Origin: CAYNUJ01 sp964573255
Lineage (GTDB): Bacteria > Bacteroidota > Ignavibacteria > Ignavibacteriales > Melioribacteraceae
Direction: 5' to 3'
Assembly (NCBI GenBank): GCA_964573255.1
Contig: CAZNJB010000015.1
Location: 1 to 64,000 of the forward strand
DNA length: 64,000 nt
Below the pieces are notes generated by a model that saw only the letters and a list, made by a program, of their open reading frames with translations, was not told the DNA's origin and ran no database searches. Below, in pieces: positions 62,364 through 64,000 of this stretch. Position numbers and translations under genes: made by a program. Numbering within the stretch: position 1 is the stretch's first letter; every line of letters starts with the position of its first letter.

Positions 62364-63518
62364 TTAAGATAAAATCATAGCTAACTTATCAACTGTTAAA
62401 TCCAATTCTTCATAAGTTATAACAAGCGGTGGTAATAGTCTTATTACCGTTGCACCTGCGGGCAAAGCTAAGATATTGTTTTCCATTAATTTCATTATAT
62501 AAGGTTTCACCTTAGTTTTTAACTCAATTCCAATCATTAATCCCCGTCCTTTTACGAGCCTTACTTTATCGGAATCAATGCTGCGAAGTTTTGAAATTAA
62601 ATATTCTCCCTTCTCTTCTGAGAGTTTAATAAGGTTATCTTTAGCAAGAATATCGAGTACAGCAAGCCCTGCTGCAGAAGCAAGAGGGTTACCTCCAAAA
62701 GTGGAACCATGCTTACCTTTCGGAATTTCTAAATTCTCAGAACATAATACAGCTCCAATTGGTATTCCACCGCCAAGCGCTTTAGCCATACACAAAATAT
62801 CAGCTTTAATTCCGTAATGTTCAATCGCTAAAAATTTTCCGGTTCTGCCTACTCCTGTTTGAATTTCGTCGATAATAAGCAAAATATTTTTTTCGTCACA
62901 TAACTCTCTAATTTTTTTGAGGAATTCTAATTCGGCAATATTTATTCCACCTTCTCCTTGTATGACCTCTAAAATTATTCCTGCAGTATTTTCATCAACC
63001 AGTTCTTCAAATCTTTCAAATTTATTAAACGGAGCAAATTTGAACCCCGGAACTAAAGGCTGAAAAGCTTCTTTATATTCTTTCTTATAGGTAGCAGAGA
63101 GAGAGCCGAGAGTCCTACCGTGAAAACTCTTCATAGCGCAAATAAAATCAGTTTTACCTGTATTAAATCTGGCAAATTTTATTGCAGCCTCAATCGCTTC
63201 TGCACCTGAATTGCACATAAATGTTTTCGTAAGATTCTTCGGTGCAAATGAATGTAACCTTTCAAGAAATAAAGCTTTGCTATCATTATAAAATATACCT
63301 GGGTTTACAACCAGTTTTTTAATTTGTTCATTTACTCTATCAATAAAATATTCATTAGAGTGACCAATATTAGCTACACCGATACCTGCAACACAATCAA
63401 TATACTCATTCCCTTTATCGTCGTGTACCTTAGCTCCTTTTCCTCTGACAATCGTTAACTCCCTTTTGGGATATACATCAAATTCATATTGACTTTGGAG
63501 TTGAATATAATCTTTCAT
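62364..63518 (-). CDS. argD: Acetylornithine/LysW-aminoadipate-type aminotransferase
   Basis: A 384-residue class III PLP aminotransferase of arginine or lysine synthesis. NSGAEAIEAAIKFAR binds the phosphate, IIDEIQTGVGRTGK holds the PLP-ring Asp, and the PLP lysine is K246 in CMAKALGGG. GSTFGGNPLA completes the site. It overlaps the kinase gene upstream by four bases. The argB-like neighbour looks like LysZ, so ArgD may act on LysW-linked or N-acetyl intermediates (LysJ/ArgD); the sequence alone cannot settle this. Confidence 0.9.
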   Translation of the reverse strand: MKDYIQLQSQYEFDVYPKRELTIVRGKGAKVHDDKGNEYIDCVAGIGVANIGHSNEYFIDRVNEQIKKLVVNPGIFYNDSKALFLERLHSFAPKNLTKTFMCNSGAEAIEAAIKFARFNTGKTDFICAMKSFHGRTLGSLSATYKKEYKEAFQPLVPGFKFAPFNKFERFEELVDENTAGIILEVIQGEGGINIAELEFLKKIRELCDEKNILLIIDEIQTGVGRTGKFLAIEHYGIKADILCMAKALGGGIPIGAVLCSENLEIPKGKHGSTFGGNPLASAAGLAVLDILAKDNLIKLSEEKGEYLISKLRSIDSDKVRLVKGRGLMIGIELKTKVKPYIMKLMENNILALPAGATVIRLLPPLVITYEELDLTVDKLAMILS

Positions 63519-64000
63519 TCTATTACAGTTCCTATATTATTTAGAATATTTTCAATTGGATTTTCACTTCTTCCGTCTGTAATTAAAACTTTTGGAGTAT
63601 TATTTTTGAATAATTTATTTAAAGCATGCACCTTCCTTTTAATTCTTCCTTCTGCATTTTGTTCCCATAAAATCAATTCACTTTGGGACATCTTTTCAAT
63701 CAATGATGATTCATCATTTGGATCTTTTAATAATCCGGGAGCTTCAATAAACTGAACAATTAAATCAGGCATAAAAGCATCGTTTAACAATGCTACCACA
63801 TCATCATTTTCACTGTTTATTGCAAATCCATTTTCATCGATAATAGGAACCGTAATTACCGGCATAATATCTAACTTTAATAATGCATTTAATAACTCTT
63901 TATTTATCTCTTTCGGTTTACCGGAAAAATCTCTCACAATTTTCAACTTGCTATTTTCCCTTACTCTAATACCTTTATTTCTGGAACCTCTAATTAACTG
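63515..64000 (-). CDS. Acetylglutamate/LysW-aminoadipate kinase, 3' part (cut by window edge)
   Basis: The frame stays open to the window edge, so only the C-terminal part is seen (about 161 residues). It belongs to the ArgB/LysZ amino-acid kinase family: MPVITVPIIDENGFAIN, the NDDVVALL stretch, FIEAPGLLKDP, GRIKRKV and a final GTVIE. The GSRNKGIRVRE-like run just inside the edge is a feature I associate with LysZ-type kinases rather than classical ArgB. A TTG at 63946 within the gene is not the start. The first step substrate (N-acetylglutamate or LysW-carrier) is not resolved. Confidence 0.82.
   Translation of the reverse strand, partial: QLIRGSRNKGIRVRENSKLKIVRDFSGKPKEINKELLNALLKLDIMPVITVPIIDENGFAINSENDDVVALLNDAFMPDLIVQFIEAPGLLKDPNDESSLIEKMSQSELILWEQNAEGRIKRKVHALNKLFKNNTPKVLITDGRSENPIENILNNIGTVIE

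Noticed and set aside
1..64000. CRISPR array, rRNA operon or complete insertion sequence
   Set aside because: No regularly spaced direct repeats, no rRNA-like blocks and no intact transposase were found on reading the window.

Overview
The window is AT-rich chromosomal DNA, densely coding, with two secreted peptidases that end in type IX secretion (T9SS) C-terminal sorting domains of the NYPNPF...GREV...GIYFLRL type. It also carries a Bacteroidota/Chlorobi-style parAB-DUF5683 cluster, a CdaA-FolP pair and a [FeFe]-hydrogenase. Together these suggest a member of the Ignavibacteria or a close relative in the Bacteroidota/Chlorobi group. This placement is an inference from gene content, not from a marker phylogeny.

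Layout. 1-530: a gene-poor end with a relic of a tyrosine recombinase C-terminus beside a tRNA-Pro(GGG) gene and its terminator. 535-10881: housekeeping genes, mostly on the minus strand (MerR regulator, aroQ, a long run PASTA protein-rpe-folP-cdaA-GT2-CHAD-metallohydrolase-parA-parB-DUF5683-Yip1), with a Ppx/GppA phosphatase on the plus strand. 10992-16346: a tight minus-strand run of SpoIIE-type phosphatase, PduS-like flavo-iron-sulfur protein, PduT-like microcompartment shell protein, thrB and thrC. 16406-25861: M64 peptidase, a roughly 550-base non-coding stretch, a small outer-membrane barrel, pyrE-PCD-clpC, and floA-membrane protein-UvrD helicase. 25890-31272: two T9SS-secreted peptidases. 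31362-35660: glycosyltransferase and a nucleoside-salvage operon (cdd-tdk-nupC-punA). 35653-40904: rsmE, an Omp85 protein, a CoA-binding protein and gcvP. 40996-48398: the conserved DUF177-rpmF-plsX-fabH-fabD-(DUF3109)-fabG-acpP-fabF-rnc cluster. 48661-53164: sucD, ndk, NUDIX, NamZ-like and NfeD proteins. 53348-64000: stand-alone receiver, hydA, hydB and hydC, then a PAS histidine kinase, kaiB, kaiC, argD and the end of an argB/lysZ-type kinase.

The most interesting region is 53348-62286. A KaiC with both ATPase domains and paired serines at the phosphosite position is followed by KaiB and a soluble three-PAS histidine kinase, with no kaiA. Directly downstream is a complete NADH-linked, probably electron-bifurcating or electron-confurcating, HydABC [FeFe]-hydrogenase, which has its own near-perfect sigma-54 (-24/-12) promoter with inverted repeats at enhancer distance. 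A receiver-only response regulator ends the run. The second unusual block is the PduS-PduT pair, parts of a bacterial microcompartment without its enzymes, placed inside what looks like a threonine operon. No CRISPR array, rRNA gene or intact insertion sequence was seen.
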